This document shows positions 18,143-26,873 of a DNA stretch of 37,706 bases, one piece after another. Within the stretch, counting starts at the first letter, position 1; each line of letters opens with the position of its first letter. The position numbers were made by a program, and so were the translations under genes. A model generated the notes under the pieces. That model searched no databases. It saw only the letters and a list, made by a program, of their open reading frames with translations, and was not told the origin of the DNA. The DNA lies in assembly GCF_937863155.1 (NCBI RefSeq), contig NZ_CALMFB010000016.1, positions 1 to 37,706 on the forward strand, in the 5' to 3' direction. The DNA is from an uncultured Brevundimonas sp. (GTDB lineage: Bacteria; Pseudomonadota; Alphaproteobacteria; Caulobacterales; Caulobacteraceae).

Positions 18143-18795
18143 GCCGCATCCTCCGCCTCGGCCGCCCGATCGCCGTCTTCGCCGTACAGGCGCGCGTGCA
18201 GCCCCTTCAACAGCCCCGCCGTCACGCCCCAGATGTAACGTTCGTTCCACGGCATGGCCCAGAAATAGCGCCGGGCGCCGTTCATCTCATAGTGGTCGCG
18301 CCGGTGGTGGGCCGTGTCCATCAGGAAGTCCCACGGCGTCTCGAACACTTCGGCCACTTCGTCCGGCGAGGGTGTGACGATCACCGGCGGCGTGATCCAT
18401 CCGACCACGGGCGTGATCAGGAAGCCCGATCCGGTCTCATACGGATCGCCCAGGCCCAGCACCTGGACCGAGGCGGGCGGCAGGGCCACCTCCTCCCAAG
18501 CCTCGCGCAGGGCGGCGTCCACGGCCGTTTCGCCGGGATCCAGCCGTCCGCCGGGAAAGGCGATCTGCCCGGTATGACTGGCCAGGCTGTCGGCGCGACG
18601 GGTCAGCAGCACGCTGGCCCCCGCTTCATGGGCCATGACCGGCGCCAGGACGGCGGCGGGCCGCAAGGGGGCGCCGTTGCGCGCCGCGCCGGGGTTCAGG
18701 TCATAGTCGGACCGCAAGGGTGCCTGGTCCGGCGACCAATCCGACACCGGCCGCAGCCGGGCGCCGAGACGCGCCTTCAGCGTCTCCAGGCTCAT
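18139..18795 (-). CDS. NUDIX hydrolase, CoA pyrophosphatase type
   Basis: A 218-aa NUDIX protein with the box GGRLDPGETAVDAALREAWEEV at about residues 80-102. The preceding AHEAGASVLLTRRADSLASHTGQIAFPGG matches the YeaB/NudL CoA-diphosphatase group, which cleaves CoA to 3',5'-ADP and phosphopantetheine. It overlaps DUF1285 upstream (ATGA) and the CCA enzyme downstream (GTGA), so three genes are translationally coupled. Confidence 0.92.
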   Translation of the reverse strand: MSLETLKARLGARLRPVSDWSPDQAPLRSDYDLNPGAARNGAPLRPAAVLAPVMAHEAGASVLLTRRADSLASHTGQIAFPGGRLDPGETAVDAALREAWEEVALPPASVQVLGLGDPYETGSGFLITPVVGWITPPVIVTPSPDEVAEVFETPWDFLMDTAHHRRDHYEMNGARRYFWAMPWNERYIWGVTAGLLKGLHARLYGEDGDRAAEAEDAA

Positions 18796-19346
18796 GCCCC
18801 CGCCTCCACGGCGCCCAGGTCGAAATCGGCGTCGCCAGACGACACGATCAGCCGCCCGTCGCGCAGGGCGGCCCGCTCGACCAGTTCATAGAAGACCGGC
18901 CGCGCGATCCGCGCCCACAGATCGGCCCGCACGCGCACGCGCGGCGCCGGTTCGCCCGTCACGGGGTCCGTCTCGACCACGATGGGAAACTCCGGTCCCG
19001 CCGCCGTCTGGTCGCCGACATCGGTGGTGAAGATCAGTTCGTCGCCGTCGCGCTCCACCGCCACGGCGCGGAACGGCAGGTCGTCGACGGTGATCTTCAG
19101 CTTCTCGACCGGGGTGACCAGATGATAGCCGTCGGGGTCTTTCCTCAGCACCGTCGAGAACAGGCGCACCAGTTCGGCCCGGCCGATGGGCGAGCCTTCA
19201 TGCATCCAGACACCGTCGGCGCGGATGACGATGTCGATATCGCCGCAATGGGCCGGGTTCCACAGATGCACTGGCGGCAAGCCGCGCTCGGCGCGCGCCG
19301 CCTGGGCCACGCCCGCCAGTCCCGTCTCGGAAGCCGCCTGGATCAT
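18792..19346 (-). CDS. DUF1285 protein
   Basis: A 184-aa cytoplasmic beta-rich protein. LWNPAHCGDIDIVIRADGVWMHEGSPIGRAELVRLFSTVLRKDPDGYHLVTPVEK is the DUF1285 signature. Function unknown. In Alphaproteobacteria it is often found with NUDIX and CCA-adding genes, as here, suggesting a link to nucleotide or RNA metabolism. Confidence 0.92.
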   Translation of the reverse strand: MIQAASETGLAGVAQAARAERGLPPVHLWNPAHCGDIDIVIRADGVWMHEGSPIGRAELVRLFSTVLRKDPDGYHLVTPVEKLKITVDDLPFRAVAVERDGDELIFTTDVGDQTAAGPEFPIVVETDPVTGEPAPRVRVRADLWARIARPVFYELVERAALRDGRLIVSSGDADFDLGAVEAGA

Positions 19347-19386
19347 GCGACCAGACTTAAGCCGCGCCGCGCCTTGGCGAAAGGCG

Positions 19387-19881
19387 TCAGACAGCCGGGG
19401 CTGTCATCCCCTCGACCGCCCGGGCCCCGACCGGCAGCCACATGATCCGGCGCGGATCGACCGGCCCCGGCAGGCGCACGTTCGGCGCCGCCGCAAAGCC
19501 GAAGCGTCTGAAATAGGGCGGATCGCCGACCAGCAGCACCCCAGCCGTCCCCATCGCCTTTGCATGGGCGACGCAGGCCGCGACCAGATCGGCGCCCAGG
19601 CCCGCCCGGCGGCTGGCGGCGTCCACCGCGATCGGCCCCAGGAACAGGGCGGGCGTCTGGCCCACCGTGATCTTCCACAACCGCACGGAACCGACGATCC
19701 GGTCGCCGTCGCGCACGACGAAGCCCGCCGCGATCCCCGCCCGTTCGCGCAGGCGTTCGGCCGTCTTGGCGAAGCGGCCGGGGCCGAAGGCGGCCAGCAC
19801 CAGAGCCTCCACCGCCGCCGCATCGGCGGGGGTTTCGGCCTGGACAGGCGAAGGAGCGATCTGGGCGGCGACGTCGGTCAT
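19387..19881 (-). CDS. GNAT N-acetyltransferase (YhbS-like)
   Basis: A 164-aa acetyltransferase. The acetyl-CoA pyrophosphate loop is in LGPIAVDAASRRAGLGADLV, with the following strand GVLLVGDPPYFRRFGF. That last motif (Y-x-R-F-G-F) is typical of YhbS/COG3153. The acceptor is unknown. It sits between DUF1285 (40-bp gap) and the enoyl-CoA hydratase (34-bp gap) on the same strand, so the genes are probably co-transcribed. No clear Shine-Dalgarno. Confidence 0.9.
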   Translation of the reverse strand: MTDVAAQIAPSPVQAETPADAAAVEALVLAAFGPGRFAKTAERLRERAGIAAGFVVRDGDRIVGSVRLWKITVGQTPALFLGPIAVDAASRRAGLGADLVAACVAHAKAMGTAGVLLVGDPPYFRRFGFAAAPNVRLPGPVDPRRIMWLPVGARAVEGMTAPAV

Positions 19882-19915
19882 GAGCGCGCGCCGATAGGGC
19901 CGTTAGACGTCGTGA

Positions 19916-20686
19916 TCAACCGCCTTTTGAAAAGTCCGGCGCCCGCTTCTGGGTGAAGGCCATGAAGGCCTCCATGGCTTCGGGGCTCTTCATCTGGCTG
20001 CCGAAGACCTCGCCCTCCTTGCGCATGATGGTCCACAGGGCCTCGGCGTCGCGCATCAGGGCCTTGGTGCGGCGGATGGAGTTGGGCGCGCGGGCCGCGA
20101 TCTGGGCCGCCAGTTCGGCCGCCGTCGCCTCGACCTTATCGGCGGGAACACAGCGGTTGGCCAGGCCCCAGGCCTGGGCCGTGCGGCCGTCGATGGCCTG
20201 GCCCAGGGCGAACAGTTCGAACGCCCGCTGATGGCCGATGACCTGGGGCAGCAGCAGGGTCGAGGCCGCCTCGGGCGCCAGGGCCAGATTGACGAAGGGG
20301 GCCGACAGCAGGGCGTCTTCGGCCACCACCACCATGTCGCAATGCAGCAGCAGCGTCAGGCCGATGCCCACGGCCCGGCCCTTCACCGCCGCCACCGCCG
20401 GACGATCCAGATCGGCCAGGGCCTTCAGGAAGCGGAACACCGACAGGTCCAGCGGACCGGCCGCCTGCGCCCCCAGGGCGATGAAGTCCCCGATGTCGTT
20501 GCCGGCCGAAAAACTGTCGCCCTCGGCCCGGAACAGCAACACCCGCACAGCGTCGTCGGTGCGCGCCCGTTCGGTCGCCTCGGACAGGGCGGCATACATG
20601 GCCTGGGTGATGGCGTTCTTCTTGTCGGGCCGGTTCAGGGTGACGGTCAGGACGCCGTTGTCCAGCCGGGTTTCGATCTCGCTCAT
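19916..20686 (-). CDS. enoyl-CoA hydratase/isomerase family protein
   Basis: A 256-aa crotonase-fold enzyme acting on acyl-CoA thioesters. The first oxyanion block is FSAGNDIGDF (residues about 63-72) and the second is VKGRAVGIGLTLLLHCDMVV. At the usual Glu144 position there is NLALAPEAAS, while Glu164-type residues are not obvious, so isomerase or another crotonase activity is also possible. The ATG at 20686 overlaps the MBL stop by 4 bp, which decides the start. Confidence 0.9.
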   Translation of the reverse strand: MSEIETRLDNGVLTVTLNRPDKKNAITQAMYAALSEATERARTDDAVRVLLFRAEGDSFSAGNDIGDFIALGAQAAGPLDLSVFRFLKALADLDRPAVAAVKGRAVGIGLTLLLHCDMVVVAEDALLSAPFVNLALAPEAASTLLLPQVIGHQRAFELFALGQAIDGRTAQAWGLANRCVPADKVEATAAELAAQIAARAPNSIRRTKALMRDAEALWTIMRKEGEVFGSQMKSPEAMEAFMAFTQKRAPDFSKGG

Positions 20687-21750
20687 GCCGTCTTGTCCTC
20701 TTGCACGGCCGTCCACCAGACCACGCCATCGGCGTCGGTCCGGCCCAGGGCCAGTCCCTTGTTTTGCAGATAGTGCAGATGCGCCAGCGCCTCTCCGGTC
20801 GCCATGCCCAGCAGGCCGTCGCCCACCGGCCGGGCGAACAGGGCCGGAAACACGTCCACGGCCCGACTGGGCGTGCGCAGTGTCCGCAGCAGGCGTTTCA
20901 GCGCCGTCTCATGCCCGCGCGTCAGGGCCTCCAGCCGCGCATGCACCCCGGTGAACGGTTCTCCGTGCGAGGGCAACACCAGCAGGTCGGCGGGCAGTAG
21001 GGCCCGCAGTTTCGTCAGCGAATTCATCCAGTCCGCGAGCGGGTCGGCCTGCGGCTCAGTCGGCCAGACCGAGACGTTCGAGGAAATGCGCGGCAGGATC
21101 TGATCGCCCGCGATGAACACTCCGTCCGACGAACGCCATAGGCACAGATGCTCCGGGCTGTGACCATCGCCGACCACCACGCGCCAGTCGTCGCCGCCGA
21201 TGCTGAGAACGTCGTCTTCCCGCACGCGCAGATAGCTGGACGGCAGGGGCGCGACCGCCTTGCCGAACAGGCCGTAGCCGGCGCTCCAGCGGTCGATCTG
21301 TTCCAAGGTCCAGCCCGCCCGGCGATAGAAGACCGCCCCGGCCGCGGGCGCCGGCCCGGCGTCGGCCACCAGCATCCGCGCCGTCACATACTCCAGCCGC
21401 GACATCAGCAGCGGCGCATCGAACCGTTCGCACAACCAGCCCGCCAGGCCGATGTGATCCGGGTGCATGTGGGTGCACAGGACGCGCGTGACGGGACGCC
21501 CGCCCAGGGGACCGGCCAGAACCGCCTCCCACCCCTCGATCGAAGCGGGTGTTCTCAGGCCCGTATCGACCACCATCCAGCCGTCGCCGTCTTCCAGCGC
21601 ATAGAGATTGACGTGATCCAGCGCCATCGGCAGCGGCAGACGCAGCCACAGGACGCCCGGCGCGACCTGAACCGCCTGGCCTGGCGCGGGCGGGGCGTCA
21701 CAGGGGTAGCTCAGACCCCGGGCCGGGCTGCGGGACGATCCGTCCGCCAA
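20683..21750 (-). CDS. MBL-fold metallo-hydrolase
   Basis: A 355-aa protein with the metallo-beta-lactamase metal motif HMHPDHIG, followed by the later metal-binding histidine (VVGDGHSPEHLCLW) and Asp (FIAGDQILPR). A C-terminal helical extension (about 240-355) matches a glyoxalase II-like/hydrolase subgroup often linked to acyl-CoA metabolism; here it is coupled to a crotonase gene. The start is TTG at 21750, chosen because GGAG lies six bases upstream; a TTG at 21762 is an alternative. Confidence 0.9.
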   Translation of the reverse strand: MADGSSRSPARGLSYPCDAPPAPGQAVQVAPGVLWLRLPLPMALDHVNLYALEDGDGWMVVDTGLRTPASIEGWEAVLAGPLGGRPVTRVLCTHMHPDHIGLAGWLCERFDAPLLMSRLEYVTARMLVADAGPAPAAGAVFYRRAGWTLEQIDRWSAGYGLFGKAVAPLPSSYLRVREDDVLSIGGDDWRVVVGDGHSPEHLCLWRSSDGVFIAGDQILPRISSNVSVWPTEPQADPLADWMNSLTKLRALLPADLLVLPSHGEPFTGVHARLEALTRGHETALKRLLRTLRTPSRAVDVFPALFARPVGDGLLGMATGEALAHLHYLQNKGLALGRTDADGVVWWTAVQEDKTA

Positions 21751-21886
21751 GTGCGTCTCCAATCAAAACGGATGGAGATAAGCCGATCCGCGGCCATGCG
21801 TCCAGCCGTCGCCGCAACTCGGTCTTGACCCGGCCCTTTCGCGGAGCCAAGGCTGCGCGCCAGTATTCCGCCCCAGGAGCAGCCCC

Positions 21887-22858
21887 GTGTTCAAGACCCC
21901 CCTCGCCGTCCTCAGCAGCGCCACCCTGATCTGCGCCACCCTGGCCACTCCGGGGTTCGCCCAGCAGGCGGCCGGTTCGGCCGTGCGCGGTTCGACCAGC
22001 ACCCAGGAAAGCCAACAGGAGCGCGAAAACGCGCGTGAGTCGGCGCGCGGCGCCGCCGAAAACCAAGGCCGCACCCGTTCGCGTCGCATGCGGGCCGCCC
22101 CGCCGGTCGATCCCGCCGTGGCCATGGCCGAGGCTCAGGCCATCCTGACCACCGCCAACAACAGCTGCGTCCCCACTGAGGCGGCGATGATGGGACAGGA
22201 CCAGGAACGCAACAAGGTCTACGAAGTGGCCTGCGCCGCCGGCACCGGCCCGGGCTATATCATCCTGGCCAAGACGCCCGCCGAACTGACGGACTGCGTG
22301 CTGCTGGCCAGCCAGGCTGATCGCGCCCGCGCCGCCAATCCCGAAGCCGAGGTGGATGTGTGCAAGCTGCCGGGCAACCAGAACCCGCTGGGCGTGATCA
22401 CCGGTTACGCCCAGACCGCCGGCGTGACCTGCACCATCGACCAGGGCACGGCCATTGGTCGCAACGCCGGCAAGGATGTCTATGAGGTCGGCTGCAACGG
22501 CGTGGACGGCTACTGGGTCGAGCGCGACGACGCCGGCGTCTGGACCAAGACGGAATGCACCATCATCACCTCGCAGAACGCCGCCTGCCGGTTCACCACC
22601 ACCGCCGAAATGGCCGCCAGCTTCAAGACGCGCCTGGTCGGCACGGCGGCTGACGACTGCGACGTGACCGCCGTCCGCTTCATGGGCGCCAACAACAACG
22701 GCCGCTTCTACGAAGCCAAATGCGCCGCCGAAAACACCGGTTATATCGCCCGCACCAACCTCGAAGGCGCGGTGCAGCAGGTCTATGCCTGCGCCACGGC
22801 CCAGCGCATCGGCGGCGGCTGCACCCTGACGCCGGCCACGGCCGCCAACGAAGAATAA
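21887..22858 (+). CDS. secreted protein with three four-cysteine repeats
   Basis: A 323-aa exported protein. The start is GTG with AGGAG seven bases upstream. A signal peptide probably ends at GFA-QQ (residue 25), followed by a polar Ser/Arg/Gln-rich segment to about residue 75. Three tandem repeats follow, each with a first Cys, a YEV-x-C (or YEA-x-C), a GY, and two more Cys: C94/C116/C137/C159, C182/C203/C224/C234 and C258/C279/C302/C312. The spacing suggests two disulfides per repeat. I recognise no named family. Location is periplasmic or extracellular. A strong terminator follows. Confidence 0.8.
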   Translation: MFKTPLAVLSSATLICATLATPGFAQQAAGSAVRGSTSTQESQQERENARESARGAAENQGRTRSRRMRAAPPVDPAVAMAEAQAILTTANNSCVPTEAAMMGQDQERNKVYEVACAAGTGPGYIILAKTPAELTDCVLLASQADRARAANPEAEVDVCKLPGNQNPLGVITGYAQTAGVTCTIDQGTAIGRNAGKDVYEVGCNGVDGYWVERDDAGVWTKTECTIITSQNAACRFTTTAEMAASFKTRLVGTAADDCDVTAVRFMGANNNGRFYEAKCAAENTGYIARTNLEGAVQQVYACATAQRIGGGCTLTPATAANEE

Positions 22859-22881
22859 GGCTGTCGTTCAGCCTTCGATGG

Positions 22882-22922
22882 ACCGGCCCGGCGGGATATC
22901 CCTCCGGGCCGGTTTCGTTTTC
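22882..22922 (+). terminator. intrinsic terminator
   Basis: The arms ACCGGCCCGG and CCGGGCCGGT (10 bp) enclose the self-complementary GGGATATCCC. TTTCGTTTTC follows directly. It ends the message of the Cys-repeat protein, 24 bp after its stop codon. Confidence 0.85.
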
Positions 22923-22961
22923 GCCTAGACTTTCACGAACGGAGTCCTAGCCTCCGGCCCG

Positions 22962-23765
22962 ATGCGCATCGCCACCTGGAACGTCAATTCGGTCAACGCC
23001 CGCCTGCCCACGGTGCTGGAATGGCTGGAAGCCGCGCGGCCCGACGTGGCCTGCCTGCAGGAAATCAAATGCGTCGACGAGAAATTCCCGCGCGAGGCCC
23101 TGGAAACGCTGGGTTACAACGTCGAGGTTCACGGCCAGAAGACCTATAACGGCGTCGCCATCCTGTCGAAGCACCGGCTGTCGGACGTGCGGCGCGGCCT
23201 GCCGGGCGACGACACATCGGGCGTCGAGGCCGAGGGCCCCCAGGCCCGATACCTGGAGGCGGTGGTCGAGGCGCCGCAACCGGTTCGGGTCGCCAGCATC
23301 TATCTGCCCAACGGCAATCCGATCGGCACGGCCAAGTTCGACTACAAGCTGTCCTGGTTCCGGCGCCTGCACGACCACGCCCGCGACCTGCTGGCCCTGG
23401 AGGAGCCGCTGGCCCTGTGCGGCGACTACAATGTCATTCCGACGCCCCAGGACGCCAAGAACCCCGAGGCCTGGCTGGGCGACGCCCTGTTCCAGCCCGA
23501 AAGCCGGGCGGCGCTGCGGGCGCTGAAATGGCTGGGCCTGTACGACGCGTCCGAGCTGGGCAACCAGCCGCCCGGAACCTTCACCTTCTGGGACTATCAG
23601 GCCGGGGCCTGGCAGAGGGACCACGGCATACGCATCGACTTCGCCCTGCTGTCGCCCCAGGCGGCCGATCGGTTCCGCGGCGTCGAGACGCACAAGGACG
23701 CCCGCGAAATGGACAAGCCCAGCGACCATGTGCCGGTGGTGGTCGATCTGGACCTGGGCGACTGA
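22962..23765 (+). CDS. xthA: exodeoxyribonuclease III
   Basis: A 267-aa AP endonuclease / 3'-5' exonuclease of base-excision repair. Motifs: MRIATWNVNSVNAR, LQEIKC (metal-binding Glu), IYLPNGN, CGDYNVIPT and the terminal SDHVPVVVDL. The full length matches the family. A -10-like CCTAGCC lies about 10 bp before the ATG and no Shine-Dalgarno is visible, so the mRNA may be near-leaderless. The next gene starts 3 bp after the stop. Confidence 0.96.
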   Translation: MRIATWNVNSVNARLPTVLEWLEAARPDVACLQEIKCVDEKFPREALETLGYNVEVHGQKTYNGVAILSKHRLSDVRRGLPGDDTSGVEAEGPQARYLEAVVEAPQPVRVASIYLPNGNPIGTAKFDYKLSWFRRLHDHARDLLALEEPLALCGDYNVIPTPQDAKNPEAWLGDALFQPESRAALRALKWLGLYDASELGNQPPGTFTFWDYQAGAWQRDHGIRIDFALLSPQAADRFRGVETHKDAREMDKPSDHVPVVVDLDLGD

Positions 23766-23768
23766 GCC

Positions 23769-24284
23769 ATGGCCGAGGCGTTTCGCAACCTGCTGTTGAT
23801 CGCCCTGGCCGCCGCCGCCCTGACCACGGGGGCGCTGGCCCTGGCCTGGTGGATGCAGCCGGAGCGCCGCCTACGCCGCGCCATGCTGAAGGCCCTGGGG
23901 CATGCGACCGAGGCCGAAGCCTTTGCGCCGCACGAGGGCAAGGCCGCCGCCCTGGATTTCGACCAGGGCCTGCTGGCGGTGCTGTGGGCGCGCGGGGCGC
24001 ATGGGCTGGTGTATGACTTTCCCGAGGTCGAGGGTGGAGAGATCATCGTCGACGGTTGCGTCGTGGCCCGCATCCGGCGGGGCGAACAGCGCAAGGCCCT
24101 GGACGTCATGGCGCCCGAGGCCGAGCAGGTGGTCCTGCGGCTGATGTTCGCAGACGCCCGCAATCCCGAGTTCGAGCTGGGCCTGTGGAACGCCGCCGCG
24201 CCCGGCGTCGGCGGCTCGTCGGCCGAGGCCCTGCGCCTGGGCCGGCGCTGGCTGTCCCACATCGAGGCGCTGTTGAAGGCCTAG
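23769..24284 (+). CDS. membrane-anchored protein, unknown function
   Basis: A 171-aa protein with one N-terminal membrane helix (about residues 6-28) ending in WWMQPERRLRR, then a soluble domain with alternating strands (GLVYDFPEVEGGEIIVDGCVVARIRRGE) and a helical end (LRLGRRWLSHIEALL). The basic flank after the helix predicts that the soluble part is cytoplasmic. No family is recognised. It starts 3 bp after xthA and is probably in one transcript with it. Confidence 0.8.
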   Translation: MAEAFRNLLLIALAAAALTTGALALAWWMQPERRLRRAMLKALGHATEAEAFAPHEGKAAALDFDQGLLAVLWARGAHGLVYDFPEVEGGEIIVDGCVVARIRRGEQRKALDVMAPEAEQVVLRLMFADARNPEFELGLWNAAAPGVGGSSAEALRLGRRWLSHIEALLKA

Positions 24285-24344
24285 GCGCAGGGGTCTAGAA
24301 GCCCCGGCTGAATCCCTGTTTCCGCTTTCTGTCAGGAGGCCGTC

Positions 24345-25250
24345 GTGGCCCGCCTTTTCGACGCCTATATCGTCGCCGACTGGACCGCCGCCGAGGGCAA
24401 GAAGCTCGGCGACAACTCTTTGTGGATCGGCGTGGCCAAGCGCGATGTGCGCTTCCGCCTGTATTCCGAGACGCACAATGTGGCGACCCGCGCCGAGGGA
24501 GAGGCCCTGCTGGCGTCCATCCTGGCCGATCATCGCAAGCGCGGCGACCGGGTGCTGGTCGGGTTCGACTTCAACCTGGGCTATCCGACGGGCACGGCCG
24601 CGCGGCTGAAGCTGGACGGGACGCCGTGGCGCGCCCTGTGGTCCTTCATCGACAAAAATGTCGTCGACAAGCCGGACAACACCAACAACCGCTATCAGGT
24701 CGCGGCCAAGATGAACCGGCTGATGACCGACGAGGCCTGGCCCCTGTGGGGCGCGCCCGCCAGCCAGGCCCAGCGCTGGCTGACCACCACCAAGCCGCCC
24801 GAGGGCGCCGGCGCCGACATCCCCGAGTTCCGGGCCACCGAAGACGCGGCCCGCAAGGGCAAATTGCAGCCGAAGAGCGTCTGGCAGATGCACGGCGCCG
24901 GCGCGGTCGGCGGCCAGACCCTGGTCGGCATTCCGGCGGTGATGCGCCTGCTGGAGACCATGGGGCCATCGGCCGCCGTCTGGCCGTTCGGCACGGGGTG
25001 GCGCGAACTGGGCGCCGACGACGTCGAGCCGCTGTCGGCCCTGGTGGTCGAGGTGTGGCCGTCGCTCTACGGCGCCAAGCCCGAGGCCGGCGAGTTCAAG
25101 GACCAGGCCCAAGTCCGCGTCACGGCCGAACGCCTGGCCGCCATGGACGACGACGGAACCCTGGCCCAAGCCTTCGCCCCGCCCAAGTCCGCGACGCCGG
25201 ACCTGATCGAACAGGTCGAGCAGGAAGAAGGCTGGATCCTGGGGGTATAA
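24345..25250 (+). CDS. DUF429-like protein, putative RNase H fold
   Basis: A 301-aa cytoplasmic protein. DAYIVADWTAAEG, VLVGFDFNLGYPTG and VVEVWPSLYG place acidic residues at the ends of strands in the order seen in DUF429/RNase H-like proteins, so a nuclease or phosphotransferase fold is possible. The rest is not recognised; homologues carry unreliable cobalamin or molybdopterin names. The start is GTG with AGGAG six bases upstream. Confidence 0.78.
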   Translation: MARLFDAYIVADWTAAEGKKLGDNSLWIGVAKRDVRFRLYSETHNVATRAEGEALLASILADHRKRGDRVLVGFDFNLGYPTGTAARLKLDGTPWRALWSFIDKNVVDKPDNTNNRYQVAAKMNRLMTDEAWPLWGAPASQAQRWLTTTKPPEGAGADIPEFRATEDAARKGKLQPKSVWQMHGAGAVGGQTLVGIPAVMRLLETMGPSAAVWPFGTGWRELGADDVEPLSALVVEVWPSLYGAKPEAGEFKDQAQVRVTAERLAAMDDDGTLAQAFAPPKSATPDLIEQVEQEEGWILGV

Positions 25251-25278
25251 GGTTCCGGGGAGCTAAGGTTTTGGGCGT

Positions 25279-26568
25279 TTAGCCTTCGATCGACGCCTCG
25301 CGCTCCAGGGCGCGCCAGCCGATGTCGGTGCGGTGGAAGCCGCCGGGCCAGTCGATCTTGCGAATGGCGGCATAGGCGCGTTCACGCGCCTGCTGCACAT
25401 CGTCGCCCAGGGCGCAGACGCTGAGCACCCGCCCGCCCGCGGCGACCAGCTGGCCGTCCTTGCGCTCGCGGGTTCCGGCGTGGAACACCTGAACATGAGG
25501 GCCGAAATCCTGGGCCGCGCCGCGGATGATCGAGCCTTCCAGCGGGCTGTCGGGATAGCCCTTGGCCGCCATGACCACGCAGATCACCGTCTGGGGCTTG
25601 AAGGCGATGGGCGGCAGACCCGAGACGTCGCCGCGCGCGCAGGCCAGCAGATAGGGCACGAAGTCGCCGTCGATCCGCATCATCAGCACCTGGCATTCCG
25701 GGTCGCCGAAACGGGCGTTGAACTCGACCACCTTGGGGCCGTCCGCCGTGGCCATCAGCCCGGCGTACAGCACGCCGCGATAGGGCAGGCCTTCGGCCGC
25801 CATGGCGCGCACCGTCGGCTGGACCACGCGGGCATCGGCCTGTTCGACCAGTTCGGGGGTGAAGACGGGCGCCGGCGAATAGGCGCCCATGCCCCCCGTG
25901 TTCGGCCCCAGGTCGCCATCGAAGGCGCGCTTGTGATCCTGGGCGCCGCCCAGCAGAACCGCCCGCTGGCCGTCGCACAGGGCGAACAGCGAGCCTTCCT
26001 CGCCGTCCATGAATTCCTCGATCACCACGCGAGCGCCGGCCGAACCGAAGCGGCCGCCCAGCATGCGTTCGATCTCGGCCTCGGCGTCCTTGCGGTCCGG
26101 GCTGATAGCCACGCCCTTGCCCGCCGCCAGGCCGTCGGCCTTGATGACATAGGGCGGCTTGAACACGTCCAGGGCCGCGCGGGCGTCCTTCAGCCGCTCA
26201 TAGACGCCATATCCCGCCGTGGGGATGTCGTGCCGTTCCAGAAAGCCCTTGGCGAAGGCCTTGGAGGTTTCCAGCTGGGCCGCCTTGGCGGTGGGGCCGA
26301 AACAGGGGACGCCCGCCGCCGCCAGCCGGTCCGCCAGCCCCGCCTCCAGCGCCGATTCGGGGCCGACGACGACCAGATCGGCCTTGATCTCGCGCGCCAG
26401 GGCCGACAGTCCCTCGGCGTCCGTCACCTTCAGGTCGCGCAGTTCCCCCAGCGTCTTCATGCCCGGATTGCCGGGCGCACAGACCAGCCGCGTGCACAGC
26501 GGCGACTGCGCGATCTTCCACGCCAGGGCGTGCTCGCGCCCGCCCGATCCGACCAGAAGGATGTTCAT
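25279..26568 (-). CDS. purD: phosphoribosylamine-glycine ligase
   Basis: A 429-aa ATP-grasp enzyme that joins phosphoribosylamine and glycine (GAR synthetase), step two of purine synthesis. Motifs: N-terminal GSGGREHALAW, the ATP-grasp LGPNTGGMGAYSP (about residue 220) and FNARFGDPECQ near residue 285. Length is normal for the family. No purine regulatory element is seen. It is convergent with the DUF429-like gene. Confidence 0.97.
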   Translation of the reverse strand: MNILLVGSGGREHALAWKIAQSPLCTRLVCAPGNPGMKTLGELRDLKVTDAEGLSALAREIKADLVVVGPESALEAGLADRLAAAGVPCFGPTAKAAQLETSKAFAKGFLERHDIPTAGYGVYERLKDARAALDVFKPPYVIKADGLAAGKGVAISPDRKDAEAEIERMLGGRFGSAGARVVIEEFMDGEEGSLFALCDGQRAVLLGGAQDHKRAFDGDLGPNTGGMGAYSPAPVFTPELVEQADARVVQPTVRAMAAEGLPYRGVLYAGLMATADGPKVVEFNARFGDPECQVLMMRIDGDFVPYLLACARGDVSGLPPIAFKPQTVICVVMAAKGYPDSPLEGSIIRGAAQDFGPHVQVFHAGTRERKDGQLVAAGGRVLSVCALGDDVQQARERAYAAIRKIDWPGGFHRTDIGWRALEREASIEG

Positions 26569-26635
26569 GGCCGCGCAATGGCCTCAAGCCGGGGCGCGGT
26601 CAAGGCATGGAATGGGTGAACCCAATCCTAAGACC

Positions 26636-26653
26636 GGGCCTAAGGCCAGGCCC
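26636..26653 (-). terminator. hairpin overlapping the stop of the small TM gene
   Basis: GGGCCT and AGGCCC (6 bp) with a 6-base loop, sharing a base with the stop codon. There is no T-run, so terminator function is weak. Confidence 0.35.
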
Positions 26654-26808
26654 TAAAGCAGAGCGAAGAGCACATAGGCGGCGCCCGCCAGCATCACCAG
26701 AACGCCGATGGCCACCAGCGGCATGGGGCCGCCCTGACTGCGACGCGCCAGGTCGCGCTCGGGCGGGGTGGACCGGTCGGTGGGGTCGGTTTCGCGCGGA
26801 TCAGCCAT
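26653..26808 (-). CDS. small single-pass membrane protein, 51 aa
   Basis: An ATG frame of 51 codons: a charged, Pro-rich N-terminus (MADPRETDPTDRS) and a C-terminal membrane helix (about residues 29-51, LVAIGVLVMLAGAAYVLFALL). It lies between purD and the divergent xseA. No Shine-Dalgarno is obvious. The clean soluble-tail-plus-TM composition argues for coding; no family recognised. Confidence 0.6.
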   Translation of the reverse strand: MADPRETDPTDRSTPPERDLARRSQGGPMPLVAIGVLVMLAGAAYVLFALL

Positions 26809-26873
26809 GCGGCGGCAACGGTTGGCGGCCCCGCCCCGTTCCCGTCCGGCCGCTTGTCCTTTAGTCTGAGGCC

